A stretch of DNA of 32,541 nt from Lewinella sp. (lineage in GTDB: Bacteria; Bacteroidota; Bacteroidia; Chitinophagales; Saprospiraceae): assembly GCA_026421165.1 (NCBI GenBank), contig JAPKCQ010000009.1, positions 1 through 32,541 on the forward strand. Reading direction: 5' to 3'. Both the position numbers and the translations under genes were made by a program. Below are positions 1-7,461 of this stretch, piece after piece. The notes under the pieces are model-generated. The model was not told where the DNA came from, ran no database searches, and saw nothing but the letters and a program-made list of their open reading frames with translations. Positions within the stretch are counted from its first letter, which is position 1. The number at the start of each line of letters is the position of its first letter.

Positions 1-1
1 A

Positions 2-568
2 ATGCCCTCCGACCGCCAACAACAAGCCCAGACCATACGCAAAACCCGCAAGCTTCATCGCCTGTCGGGTATCAGCCTGTTCGTCTTTTTCTTTATTATG
101 GCGATAACCGGTATCCTGCTGGGCTGGAAGAAGCACAGTGGTGAAGCAATCATGCCGGATACCTATAAAGGAACGACGGATGATATGACCGCCTGGTTAC
201 CACTTGACACCCTTAGGTCTTTGGCCTCCGAAGTGGTCTACCGCGAAACGGGAACGCTGTCCGAAATTGATCGGATCGATGTGCGGCCCGGCAAAGGGAG
301 CATGAAGTTCCTGTTCAAGGGCGGTTACCGCGAGGTACAGCTAGATGCGGCAACGGGTGAAACCCTAAGCGTTGGCCGCCGGCATAACGACTGGATCGAG
401 CAGGTACACGACGGCTCCATCATTGACGACTGGCTCGGCATCCCGCACAGCATCTTCAAGGTGTTTTACAATACGCTGATGGGCGTTGCGCTGGTGATCT
501 TTACCGTTACCGGATTTTGGCTGTGGTATGGGCCTAAGCGGATGCGGAAGGGAGGAACTAGGAGTTAG
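2..568 (+). CDS. PepSY-associated transmembrane protein
   Basis: Protein of 188 residues. A basic N-terminus (RKTRKLHRLSG) leads into a first membrane helix at about residues 24-42 (SLFVFFFIMAITGILLGW). A soluble central part follows, containing a PepSY-like stretch (EVQLDAATGETLSV). A second helix lies at about 155-176 (FYNTLMGVALVIFTVTGFWLWYGP). This two-helix layout is typical of the PepSY-associated TM family, often found near TonB receptors and iron-reductase genes; the exact role is unknown. The ATG sits at base 2, so what lies upstream cannot be seen, but the start matches the usual beginning of the family. The stop codon lies just after the left arm of an inverted repeat shared with the downstream CTAG-rich array. 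Family call fairly sure, function not. Confidence 0.75.
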   Translation: MPSDRQQQAQTIRKTRKLHRLSGISLFVFFFIMAITGILLGWKKHSGEAIMPDTYKGTTDDMTAWLPLDTLRSLASEVVYRETGTLSEIDRIDVRPGKGSMKFLFKGGYREVQLDAATGETLSVGRRHNDWIEQVHDGSIIDDWLGIPHSIFKVFYNTLMGVALVIFTVTGFWLWYGPKRMRKGGTRS

Positions 569-590
569 TACTACTCAGGCTCCTAGTTCC
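554..590. repeat. Inverted repeat spanning the stop of the PepSY gene
   Basis: GGAACTAGGAG (554-564) is the exact reverse complement of CTCCTAGTTCC (580-590), with a 15-nt loop. The left arm is still coding sequence and the stop codon TAG (566-568) lies in the loop. It probably folds at the mRNA 3' end. No T-run follows, so it is not a classical terminator. Confidence 0.6.
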
Positions 591-697
591 CTAGCTCCTG
601 GCTCTCTAGTTTCTAGCGCTCTAGTTTCTAGCTCCCTAGTTTCTAGTTCTCTAGTTTCTAGTTTCTAGCGCTCTAGTTTCTAGCTCCCTAGTTTCTA
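580..697. repeat. CTAG-rich tandem array (about 15-bp unit)
   Basis: About eight degenerate copies of a 15-bp unit close to CTCTAGTTTCTAGCG lie head to tail, built from alternating 7- and 8-bp steps that each begin with CTAG. The array fills the whole gap between the convergent PepSY and slyD genes. Its last unit supplies the TAG stop codon of slyD (695-697 on the minus strand). CTAG is normally a rare tetranucleotide in bacterial DNA, so this density is striking. Confidence 0.85.
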
Positions 698-1204
698 TCT
701 CCGAACCCCATCCTCCGCAATAAACCGTTTCTGGATCAGCTCATCGACCGTAGCCTTACGCACCTCCAGCACCGCGCCGGAGAAAAAGAGCGTCTTCCCG
801 GCCAGGGCATGATTGGCGTCAAGCGTAACGGCCTCATCGTCCCATTTCAGGATTTTGGCGTTGACGGGTTTGCCGTCGGAACTGGTTAGGGTTACGAACT
901 GACCGGCGACGAGCAGGGTCGGGTCTGTTTCTCCCCGTTCGTCCTGGAAGTGATGGATGGGCATGCTGAGGACGTGTTCCTTACCCGCTACGCCGTAGGC
1001 ATCCTCCGGAGCCAGTTTGAAGGCGAAGCCGGTGCCGGACTTTAATCCGAAGAGGCGGCGCTCCCAGGCGGGCAGCATTTTACCGGCGCCGAACATGAAT
1101 TTGAAGGGGTAGTTTACGTCCATCCGCTCCATTAGCGGCCCGCTTTCGCCGCCGTCGCGGACTTCGTAGGTTAGGGTTACTATCGTGTGGTCGTCAATTG
1201 TCAT
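695..1204 (-). CDS. slyD: SlyD-type FKBP peptidyl-prolyl cis-trans isomerase
   Basis: Protein of 169 residues that would catalyse proline isomerisation and act as a chaperone. The FKBP core is at residues 1-72 (YPFKFMFGAGKMLPAWERRLFGL, then APEDAYG). It is interrupted by an insert-in-flap chaperone domain at about 73-126 and closed by the diagnostic LDANHALAGKTLFF segment at 128-141. The His-rich metal-binding tail of E. coli SlyD is missing, as in many homologues. The ATG overlaps the end of the upstream small membrane-protein gene by 11 bp, so the two are probably co-transcribed and translationally coupled. The stop codon is provided by the CTAG-rich array. No signal peptide, so cytoplasmic. 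Confidence 0.9.
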   Translation of the reverse strand: MTIDDHTIVTLTYEVRDGGESGPLMERMDVNYPFKFMFGAGKMLPAWERRLFGLKSGTGFAFKLAPEDAYGVAGKEHVLSMPIHHFQDERGETDPTLLVAGQFVTLTSSDGKPVNAKILKWDDEAVTLDANHALAGKTLFFSGAVLEVRKATVDELIQKRFIAEDGVRR

Positions 1205-1397
1205 TTAGGGGTTGTTTGTTGCCGCTTAACTTTTGCCAAAGAATGACGGCGAAGACTAGAAACATACAGAGGTGAGCAGCCTTCAGCCAGTAACCATTCG
1301 GTGGCAAAGCACCGGTGGGTATGAATATCACCACCAGCGCATAAAGGCTTGCGCCGATGAGCAGAACTTGTAGGTAAAGAGGAAGGTCGAGTTTCAT
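1194..1397 (-). CDS. Small two-helix membrane protein
   Basis: Protein of 67 residues with two predicted membrane helices: about 7-27 (LQVLLIGASLYALVVIFIPTG) and 37-56 (LKAAHLCMFLVFAVILWQKL). The ORF track extends it to 1451, but that codon is TTG and the added 18 residues are polar and not conserved-looking, so I chose the ATG at 1397, which opens directly into the first helix. It overlaps the slyD start by 11 bp, suggesting coupled translation. I do not recognise the family. It could be a membrane partner in a folding or envelope process, but nothing in the sequence shows that. Confidence 0.55.
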   Translation of the reverse strand: MKLDLPLYLQVLLIGASLYALVVIFIPTGALPPNGYWLKAAHLCMFLVFAVILWQKLSGNKQPLNDN

Positions 1398-1548
1398 GGA
1401 ATAATTAACGTCTGCTTCTGGCTTTGGTTTTATCCTAGAGGAAAACTTCAACGGCGCGTGAATCCTTACTGTTTTCTCTTAAATTTAGCCTGATAACCCA
1501 AACCATTGGGTGTTTTACCGTCTGATCCGTCTGCAGTAACACCTCTAA

Positions 1549-1594
1549 CGCCTGCCACGCCTCCCCTCTCCCGAGGAGAAGGGCCGGGGGCAAC
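1549..1594 (+). repeat. Dispersed palindromic repeat, copy 1 (CCTCTCC..GGAGA)
   Basis: The segment from CGCCTGCCACG to GGCCGGG carries a small CTCTCC/GGAGA stem. It matches, at about 34 of 38 positions, the reverse complement of 10209-10249. It lies just upstream of the sulfatase start. From memory, GGAGAGGGCCGGGG-like motifs are widespread intergenic repeats in Bacteroidota. Confidence 0.7.
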
Positions 1595-1610
1595 GCTACA
1601 ACCAACGAAC

Positions 1611-3035
1611 ATGAACAACCTCCTCCAAACCATTACCCTTTGTACCGTCCTACTCGTACTAAACGCTTGTAATGAACCGGGAAAAACGCTTGAAGCTCCG
1701 AAGGGCCCACCCAATTTGATCTTCATCCTCACCGATGACCTAGGCTACGGAGACCTGAGTTGCTACGGCTCTCCCCGCATCAATACGCCCCACCTGGATG
1801 GCATGGCCGCTGCAGGGCTAAAATTTACCAACTTCTACGCCTTCCCATCCTGCTCGCCGAGTCGGGCAGCGCTGATGACCGGTTGCTACCCGCCACGTGT
1901 GGGCATCCCCAACGTGATCGGTCCTCCCGGCCCGGCGTGGACGGCGGATAAGCAGTACGGCCTCAATCCTGATGAGACGACGCTTCCCGAAATGCTCAAA
2001 ACGGCGGGCTACGCGACAGGAATGGTTGGTAAGTGGCACCTCGGCCACTGGCCAGAAACCATGCCCCGCAGGCAGGGTTTTGACTTTTTTTTCGGCCTGC
2101 CCTACAGCAACGATATGCTGCCCGAAAGAGGCTACCCCGACTTGCCGGTCTACGACGGTGAAAAGCCCGTCGACTATAATCCGGACCAGGCATTGCTCAC
2201 CCAGTGGTACACGCAGAGGTCCCTCGATTTCATCCGTGAGAACCAGGACACTTCCTTCTTTCTCTACCTTGCCCATTCGATGCCGCACGTCCCGCTCTTT
2301 ACCGGAGATGCCTACGCAGACCAGAGTCGCCAGGGCATTTATGCTGACGTGGTGGAGGAGATCGACGGCTCCGTGGGGACCATCCTGGCGGAACTTAAAA
2401 CGTTGGGGCTGGACGAGAATACACTCGTTATTTTCACCTCAGACAACGGGCCGTGGCTCACCTATGGCAACCAGGGAGGCTCGGCCGGGCCGTTCCGGGA
2501 AGGTAAGGGCACTACCTACGAAGGCGGTATGCGGGTGCCGATGATTGCCCGCTGGCCAGGGCAGATTGAGGCCGGAAACATCAGTCACCGGACAGCTTCT
2601 TTGATCGATATCTTCCCGACCTTCGCAACGCTGGGGGAGGCCGAACTTCCCGCTACGAAGATTGATGGACAGGACATTTCCTCGCTTTTTACCGATTTTC
2701 GGCATTCTGTGTACGCGCCCAATAAGGAACCTTTTTGCTACTACCGTTCCGGGAACCTCGATGCTATTCGTGTGGGCAATTGGAAGCTTCATATTCCCCA
2801 CAGGTTTCGTTTCGTAACCAACGTCGGTGACGATGGGGTGAGAGGCAATTATGGCTACGAAAGCACCGGCCTGGAGCTGTATGACTTACAAGGAGATGCC
2901 GCCGAAAAGTATAATGTAGCTGAAAAATTTCCGGAAAAAACGGTGGAACTCAAAGCGATAATCGAACGCCTACAGGCCGAGATGGATGCGGAGAAACGTA
3001 CAGCTTTCTATCCGGCAGATGCGGAGGTGCAATGA
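1611..3035 (+). CDS. Arylsulfatase-family lipoprotein
   Basis: Protein of 474 residues of the type I (formylglycine) sulfatase family. The ORF track starts at a TTG (1506) inside a repeat. The ATG at 1611 opens a lipoprotein signal (MNNLLQTITLCTVLLVLNAC, lipid Cys at 20), so it is preferred. The metal-binding DD is at about 42-43 (ILTDDLGYGD). The sulfatase signature SCSPSRAALMTG places the Cys converted to formylglycine at about 81. GKWHLGH and FTSDNGP match later active-site blocks. It should hydrolyse a sulfate ester, probably on a polysaccharide, at the cell surface or in the periplasm. No SusCD pair or glycoside hydrolase is nearby, so the substrate cannot be named. It needs a formylglycine-generating enzyme or anSME not present in this window. 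Confidence 0.9.
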   Translation: MNNLLQTITLCTVLLVLNACNEPGKTLEAPKGPPNLIFILTDDLGYGDLSCYGSPRINTPHLDGMAAAGLKFTNFYAFPSCSPSRAALMTGCYPPRVGIPNVIGPPGPAWTADKQYGLNPDETTLPEMLKTAGYATGMVGKWHLGHWPETMPRRQGFDFFFGLPYSNDMLPERGYPDLPVYDGEKPVDYNPDQALLTQWYTQRSLDFIRENQDTSFFLYLAHSMPHVPLFTGDAYADQSRQGIYADVVEEIDGSVGTILAELKTLGLDENTLVIFTSDNGPWLTYGNQGGSAGPFREGKGTTYEGGMRVPMIARWPGQIEAGNISHRTASLIDIFPTFATLGEAELPATKIDGQDISSLFTDFRHSVYAPNKEPFCYYRSGNLDAIRVGNWKLHIPHRFRFVTNVGDDGVRGNYGYESTGLELYDLQGDAAEKYNVAEKFPEKTVELKAIIERLQAEMDAEKRTAFYPADAEVQ

Positions 3036-3050
3036 GTTAACCATTCTCTT

Positions 3051-3097
3051 GTTTTTTTATTTGGGGCGCGCACGCAGGTGCCGCAGAAGGTTTTTTG
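3051..3097 (+). repeat. T-run/GGCGC/ACGC repeat element, copy A
   Basis: The segment is a T-run, then GGGGCGCGCACGCAGGTGC, then GGTTTTTTG. It shares its core with 15514-15558 and 28750-28774: a T-run, GGCGC, ACGCGGGTGC, then often GGTTTTT. It lies 15 bp past the sulfatase stop. Only the left half is present here; no complementary right arm was found. Confidence 0.6.
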
Positions 3098-3182
3098 AAA
3101 AGCAAAGCGTTTCTAATACGCCGTCGTCGGGTAGCGACATCCCTTCCCGCATCCTTTCAAGAATCTAGAACGTTCCCCTCCC

Positions 3183-4238
3183 ATGACAACAACCGAAACG
3201 CTCATTATCGGTGCCGGACTAACCGGTCTGACCATTGCTTATGAACTCCACAAAGCCGGTAAGCCTTTCCTCCTCCTCGAAGCCCGCGACCGTACCGGTG
3301 GCCGGATCCTGACTTCCCGGACGGACGACGGTGCCCCCGTGGAAATCGGCGCAACCTGGCTGGGCAAAAAGCACGAGGACCTGATCGGCCTATTGTCTGA
3401 ACTAGGCATTGGAACCTTCGAACAAGTAACCGGCGGCAGGGCCATTTACGAAGCAAGTTCGCTCAGCCCCGCTCAGGTGGTCCAACTGCCGCACAACGAC
3501 GAACCAAGCTACCGGATCGCCGGCGGTAGCGAAATGCTGATCCGGGAACTATGGAGTAAAGTCCCGTCCGCCTCCGTCCGCCTCGACGAGCCGGTACTGG
3601 CCCTGAAAGGAATGACGGATTACGTAGAAGTGACGACCTCCCAGGGCGTTTATCAGGCAGGAAAGGTGGTGTCTACTTTACCGCCATACCTGTTTACGTC
3701 GAAGGTCACCGTAAGCCCGGCCTTACCCGACCAACTATTAAGCACTGCCCGCCAAACCCACACCTGGATGGGCGAGTCCATCAAGGTAGGCCTGCGCTAC
3801 GCCAAGCCCTTCTGGCGGGAAGACGGTGGCCCCGGCGGAACGATCTTCAGCAACGTAGGTCCCGTTTCCGAGATGTACGACCACACCAATATTGAAGAAA
3901 ACAAGTACGCCCTGAAGGGCTTCCTGAACGGGATGTACCATTCCGTTAGCCGGGAAGAACGCCGGGATATGGTGCTTACCCAACTTCGTAAATACTACGG
4001 CGAGGTCGTTGATGATTATCTCGCTTACGAAGAGGGTGTCTGGCGGCAGGAACTCTACACCTTTGCGGACTACGACGGCCACGTGCTGCCCCACCAGAAC
4101 AACGGGCATCCGGTTTTCAGAGAAGAATACCTTGACGGTCGACTGCTGCTGGCTGGTGCTGAGACGGCGGTGCTTTATCCTGGGTATATGGACGGGGCGG
4201 TGCGTAGTGCGCGGCGGGTGGCGGGGTTAGTTCTTTAG
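3183..4238 (+). CDS. Flavin-dependent amine oxidase family protein
   Basis: Protein of 351 residues of the NAD(P)/FAD-dependent amine oxidase (MAO-like) family. The N-terminal Rossmann fold has GAGLTGL at 8-14, followed by the EARDRTGGRI motif at about 34-43. The C-terminal FAD-binding block reads LLAGAETAVLYPGYMDGAVRSARR (about 322-345). It is shorter than typical monoamine oxidases (about 430-500 residues), mainly in the substrate domain. No signal peptide, so probably cytoplasmic. Substrate unknown: amines, polyamines or a carotenoid-like compound are possible. The ATG at 3183 is well placed. Its stop codon lies in the first arm of an octamer inverted repeat shared with the convergent kbl gene. 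Confidence 0.85.
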   Translation: MTTTETLIIGAGLTGLTIAYELHKAGKPFLLLEARDRTGGRILTSRTDDGAPVEIGATWLGKKHEDLIGLLSELGIGTFEQVTGGRAIYEASSLSPAQVVQLPHNDEPSYRIAGGSEMLIRELWSKVPSASVRLDEPVLALKGMTDYVEVTTSQGVYQAGKVVSTLPPYLFTSKVTVSPALPDQLLSTARQTHTWMGESIKVGLRYAKPFWREDGGPGGTIFSNVGPVSEMYDHTNIEENKYALKGFLNGMYHSVSREERRDMVLTQLRKYYGEVVDDYLAYEEGVWRQELYTFADYDGHVLPHQNNGHPVFREEYLDGRLLLAGAETAVLYPGYMDGAVRSARRVAGLVL

Positions 4239-4389
4239 TCTGTTAGTTCGTTGGTCTGTTGGTTTTTTAGGCTGCCACACTTTGTATACCACAAGGCTTT
4301 GAGGGTGCAGGTAACCACATTTTATAAAACGCGGAGTTTCCAACATGCGGTAGCCTAAAAGACCAACGAACTAACAGACTAACAGACTA
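4235..4389. repeat. Octamer-array inverted repeat between convergent genes
   Basis: Arm 1 (4236-4276) is a run of 8-bp units, TTAGTCTG TTAGTTCG TTGGTCTG TTGGTTTT, ending TTAGGCTGCC. Arm 2 (4349-4389) read on the minus strand has the same order of unit types and ends TTAGGCTACC. Ungapped, the 41-nt arms agree at about 34 positions, around a 72-nt loop. The stop TAG of the amine oxidase (4236-4238) and the stop TAG of kbl (4387-4389) both lie at the outer edges of the arms. It could act as a two-way transcription end. Confidence 0.8.
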
Positions 4390-5574
4390 TGAAATCACCT
4401 CAAGCTCCTTTCCAACTTTAATAAAAGCAGCAATAGCCTGATCCAACTGTGTTGCCGTATGCGCAGCAGAGAGCTGTACCCGAATCCGAGCTTTACCCTT
4501 CGGTACAACCGGGTAGAAGAAACCGATGACGTAAATGCCTTCCTCTAGCAAACGGCTGGCGTACTGCTGGGCGAGGGGGGCATCGTAAAGCATAACCGGA
4601 ACGATGGGGTGGTCTCCGGGGAGGATGTCGAAACCTGCCGCAGTCATCTCTTCGCGGAAGTATTTGGTGTTGGCCGCCAGCTGATCGCGTAAGTCGGTAG
4701 ACTCCGTCAGCATGTCGATGGCCCGGATGGATGCGCCGACGATGCTTGGTGCTAGGGTGTTGGAAAATAGGTAGGGCCGTGAGCGCTGCCGCAGGATGTC
4801 CACAATCTCCTTGCGGGCTGCAGTGAAACCGCCGGAAGCGCCGCCAAGTGCTTTGCCGTAGGTGCCGGTGATGATGTCTACCCGACCCATCACGCCGCAG
4901 TACTCGTGGACGCCGCGGCCGGTCTTTCCGATGAAACCGGTGGAGTGGCATTCGTCGACCATTACCATTGCGTCGTACTTGTCGGCGAGGTCACAGATTT
5001 TGTCCAGCTGGGCGATGGTACCGTCCATGGAGAAGGAGCCGTCGGTAACGATAAGTTTGCGGCGGGCACCGGAGGCTTTTTTCAGCTCTTCTTCGAGCGC
5101 GGCCATGTCGTTGTGGGCGTAGCGATGCCGCTGGGCTTTGCAAAGGCGGATACCATCGATGATGGACGCGTGGTTGAGGGCGTCGGAGATAATGGCATCT
5201 TCGGCGGTGAGGATGGGCTCGAAGAGGCCGCCGTTGGCATCGAAGGCGGCGGCGTAGAGGATGCAGTCTTCTGTGCCGAGGAAGTCGGCGGTCTTGCGTT
5301 CCAACTCCTTGTGGATGTCCTGCGTACCGCAGATGAAGCGGACGGAGGAGAGGCCGAAGCCGTGGCTGTCGATGGTTGCCTTACTGGCCTCTAGGAGCTC
5401 CGGGTGGGAGGAAAGGCCGAGGTAGTTATTGGCGCAGAAGTTTAGGACGTCGGAGGTTGTTTCCGTGTCGATTTCCGCTCCCTGGGGGGTGGTGATTATG
5501 CGTTCCACCTTGAAGACTCCGGCTTCGCGCATTTCATTGAGTTCTTGGTTGAGGGCTTCTTTTATGTTGTACAT
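4387..5574 (-). CDS. kbl: Glycine C-acetyltransferase (2-amino-3-ketobutyrate CoA ligase)
   Basis: Protein of 395 residues, the full length of Kbl, a PLP-dependent alpha-oxoamine synthase. It splits 2-amino-3-ketobutyrate with CoA into glycine and acetyl-CoA. The PLP-binding Asp and His lie in VDECHSTG (about 206-213), and the Schiff-base Lys is at about 241 in [24 protein letters not shown] (about 44-54) and [13 protein letters not shown] (80-92) match Kbl more closely than the BioF or SPT relatives. The neighbouring tdh makes its substrate, which settles the assignment. The two are separated by 175 bp of repeat-rich DNA but are co-directional. Start ATG at 5572-5574; stop in the octamer repeat. 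Confidence 0.95.
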   Translation of the reverse strand: MYNIKEALNQELNEMREAGVFKVERIITTPQGAEIDTETTSDVLNFCANNYLGLSSHPELLEASKATIDSHGFGLSSVRFICGTQDIHKELERKTADFLGTEDCILYAAAFDANGGLFEPILTAEDAIISDALNHASIIDGIRLCKAQRHRYAHNDMAALEEELKKASGARRKLIVTDGSFSMDGTIAQLDKICDLADKYDAMVMVDECHSTGFIGKTGRGVHEYCGVMGRVDIITGTYGKALGGASGGFTAARKEIVDILRQRSRPYLFSNTLAPSIVGASIRAIDMLTESTDLRDQLAANTKYFREEMTAAGFDILPGDHPIVPVMLYDAPLAQQYASRLLEEGIYVIGFFYPVVPKGKARIRVQLSAAHTATQLDQAIAAFIKVGKELEVIS

Positions 5575-5619
5575 ATTCTTTTTTTCTGTGGTTACTGCGC
5601 TTCATATCGTCTTCTATCT

Positions 5620-5740
5620 CCCCGGACGAAGCCTGGGGTGATGGAAAGAACATCCCTACAGGATGAAAAGGAGGCGCTATTATTATCCCGGACTTTGCTA
5701 TGCTTATCCGGGGTTACTATGGTGTAATCCCTAGAGGATT
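5620..5740. repeat. Cluster of four short hairpins in the tdh-kbl gap
   Basis: The 175-bp gap contains CCCC..GGGG (5620-5638), CATCC-ctaca-GGATG (5651-5665), CCCGGA..TCCGGG (5687-5712) and AATCC-ctaga-GGATT (5726-5740). The CATCC and AATCC hairpins are alike, as are the two CCCCGG-type ones, so the block looks like a doubled unit. It resembles hairpin-rich intergenic repeats I recall from other Bacteroidota genomes. It may modulate readthrough or mRNA stability between tdh and kbl. Confidence 0.6.
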
Positions 5741-5749
5741 GGTATGAAA

Positions 5750-6730
5750 CTAAGCTGCGGATGAATGTTGGCTTGGGGTTAGCTTTTTGGCTGCGTACTT
5801 CTCCTGGAGCTTGGTGAGCATGGTTTCTACCAGTTCTTCCATTTTGAATTGTGGTTGCCAGTTCCAGTCGTCTCGGGCGGGAGAATCGTTGATACTGTCG
5901 GGCCATTTGGCGGCTATTGCCTGACGGGAATCCGGAGAGTAGCTAACGTTGAAGTCCGGGTAATGTTTTTGGATGGCAGCGGCTACTTCGGCGGGAGAGA
6001 AGCTTAAGCCAGCGAGGTTGTAAGAGCTTCTTTCTTTGATGTTTTCCTTCGGAGCTTCCATTAGTTCGATGGTGGCGCGGATGGCGTCATCCATGAAAAT
6101 CATCGGAAGGGTTTCGCCGGGCTCTAGGAAGCAGGTGTAGGGCTCGTTGCGGACCGCACTGTGGAAGATCTCCACTGCGTAATCCGTGGTGCCGCCACCG
6201 GGGTCTGACTGGTATCCGATCACGCCGGGGTAGCGAACGGAGCGGACATCAATCCCGAACTTCGCAAAGTAATACTTGGCCCAGTTCTCCCCGGCGGCTT
6301 TGCTGATACCGTAGGCGGTGAGGGGATCGAGGAATGCGTTATTTGGCGTGTTTTCTAAGGGAGCGCTTTCTCCGAAAACGGCGATGGAGCTGGGGTAGAA
6401 GACCTTTTCAATGCCCTCCTTGCGGGATACTTCGAGGACGTTCAGGAGCGCGGTCATATTGATGTCCCAAGTCCGGAGTGGAGCCTTTTCTCCGCTGGCG
6501 GAGAGGATGGCGGCAAGGTGGTAAATTTGGCTTACTCCGTACTGCCGAACGACTTCGGTCATACGGGATTCGTCCGTTGCATCGAGGATTTCGAAACGGC
6601 TTTCGTAGCCCGGGAGGGGGAGAAGGTCGGAGGCGATGACGTTGTCAGTTCCGTACCGCGCCCGTAAGGCCGGGGTGAGCACGCTGCCCAACTGACCGTT
6701 GGCTCCGGTGACTAAGATGATCGGTTTCAT
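5750..6730 (-). CDS. tdh: L-threonine 3-dehydrogenase, SDR (epimerase-like) type
   Basis: Protein of 326 residues of the extended short-chain dehydrogenase family, matching the NAD-dependent threonine dehydrogenases known from Flavobacterium and Cytophaga rather than the zinc-dependent E. coli Tdh. The NAD-binding TGANGQLG is at 8-15, the catalytic Ser at about 114-115 (YPSSIAVFG), and Tyr140 with Lys144 in AYGISK. YPGVIGY and PMIFMDDAIRATIELMEAP are typical of this subfamily. It oxidises threonine to 2-amino-3-ketobutyrate, the substrate of the downstream Kbl, so the pair degrades threonine to glycine and acetyl-CoA. The divergent Lrp-type gene 212 bp away is the likely regulator. A UDP-sugar epimerase is the main alternative, but pairing with kbl argues against it. 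Confidence 0.92.
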   Translation of the reverse strand: MKPIILVTGANGQLGSVLTPALRARYGTDNVIASDLLPLPGYESRFEILDATDESRMTEVVRQYGVSQIYHLAAILSASGEKAPLRTWDINMTALLNVLEVSRKEGIEKVFYPSSIAVFGESAPLENTPNNAFLDPLTAYGISKAAGENWAKYYFAKFGIDVRSVRYPGVIGYQSDPGGGTTDYAVEIFHSAVRNEPYTCFLEPGETLPMIFMDDAIRATIELMEAPKENIKERSSYNLAGLSFSPAEVAAAIQKHYPDFNVSYSPDSRQAIAAKWPDSINDSPARDDWNWQPQFKMEELVETMLTKLQEKYAAKKLTPSQHSSAA

Positions 6731-6942
6731 GCTTGCTAGATTCTGGTCTAAATAAATTCTCTAACGCCCTCTTATCCAGAACGGTAAAGGATGGTATTTG
6801 CAATGTAAAGCTAAGCTTTGCCGTGGTTTGACGTCAGTAATTAGTAGAATTAGCGAATAAACACGGTTGGTTTCATAAAAACAGGGTTTCTTACGGTTGA
6901 ACGTAATTGTCGTACTAACAACCAGGAAAAATTATTGCGCCC
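6731..6942. promoter_or_regulatory. Divergent tdh/lrp control region
   Basis: A 212-bp AT-rich gap between the divergent starts of tdh and the Lrp-type gene. It contains a perfect palindrome AAAGCT-A-AGCTTT (6807-6819), a candidate operator for the Lrp protein, and AT-rich stretches. No confident Bacteroidota -33/-7 promoter pair could be picked by eye. Both promoters should lie here because each gene is the first of its unit. Confidence 0.4.
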
Positions 6943-7407
6943 GTGCAGCTAAAAATTGATGACATAGACCTTACCATTCTGCGGATCTTGCAGGATGACT
7001 CGAAGAAGACGGCTAAGGAGATTGCCGCCCGCCTAAACCTTACCGCATCACCCGTTTACGAGCGCATTAAGCGGCTTGAAAAAGAGGGCTTCATTAGGAA
7101 GTACGTCGTACTTCTTAATAAAAAGCGGTTTGACCTACAGGTCACGGCCTTCTGTCAGGTATCCATACGGTACCACGATAAAACTTTTATCGAAAAGTTC
7201 GAGGAACAGATCCAGGAGCTGGAGGAAGTCCAGGAGTGTTACCATATGGCGGGTAAGGTGGATTTTATTTTGAAGGTCAACAGCAAGAGCCTTGAGGATT
7301 ACCATGACTTCATCAAGTACAAGCTCTCCAAAATTGAGAACATCGGGGAGCTGAACAGCACCTTCGTATTGAAGGATATTAAGCATACTTCGGCTTTGAA
7401 TATTTAG
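6943..7407 (+). CDS. Lrp/AsnC-family transcriptional regulator
   Basis: Protein of 154 residues, the family's usual length. An N-terminal winged helix-turn-helix spans about 4-62 (LDDDSKKTAKEIAARLNLTASPVYERIKRLEKEGFI in outline), and a RAM ligand-binding and oligomerisation domain about 68-148 (CYHMAGKVDFILKV is the typical beta-strand block). The start is GTG at 6943; no in-frame ATG lies near, and the protein begins directly with the conserved LKIDDIDLTILRILQ helix. It is divergent from tdh-kbl, so it probably senses an amino acid and controls threonine catabolism and itself. That role is inferred from context only. Confidence 0.92.
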   Translation: MQLKIDDIDLTILRILQDDSKKTAKEIAARLNLTASPVYERIKRLEKEGFIRKYVVLLNKKRFDLQVTAFCQVSIRYHDKTFIEKFEEQIQELEEVQECYHMAGKVDFILKVNSKSLEDYHDFIKYKLSKIENIGELNSTFVLKDIKHTSALNI

Positions 7408-7413
7408 TGCTCT

Positions 7414-7445
7414 AACGTGAGCGTCCTGCCTGCGAACCTCACGTT
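7414..7445. repeat. AACGTGAG hairpin between convergent genes
   Basis: AACGTGAG (7414-7421) pairs with CTCACGTT (7438-7445). The right arm in full, CTGCGAACCTCACGTT, is the exact 16-nt complement of AACGTGAGGTTCGCAG at 26705-26720. It lies just past the lrp stop and before the 3' end of the TonB receptor gene, so it may end transcription from both sides. Confidence 0.65.
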
Positions 7446-7461
7446 TCTCTGCAAAACAGGC

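Noticed and set aside
580-697. Possible CRISPR array
   Set aside because: Units are contiguous 7-8/15-bp steps without unique spacers, and no cas genes are present.
1506-1610. N-terminal extension of the sulfatase from the TTG start
   Set aside because: The extension is encoded by a dispersed repeat and would bury the clear lipoprotein signal peptide that starts at 1611.
2986-3168. 60-residue plus-strand ORF after the sulfatase
   Set aside because: Overlaps the sulfatase 3' end out of frame and reads through repeat element A; low-complexity basic translation.
5592-5906. 104-residue minus-strand ORF overlapping the tdh 3' end
   Set aside because: Out of frame with tdh and continues through the hairpin block; a shadow.
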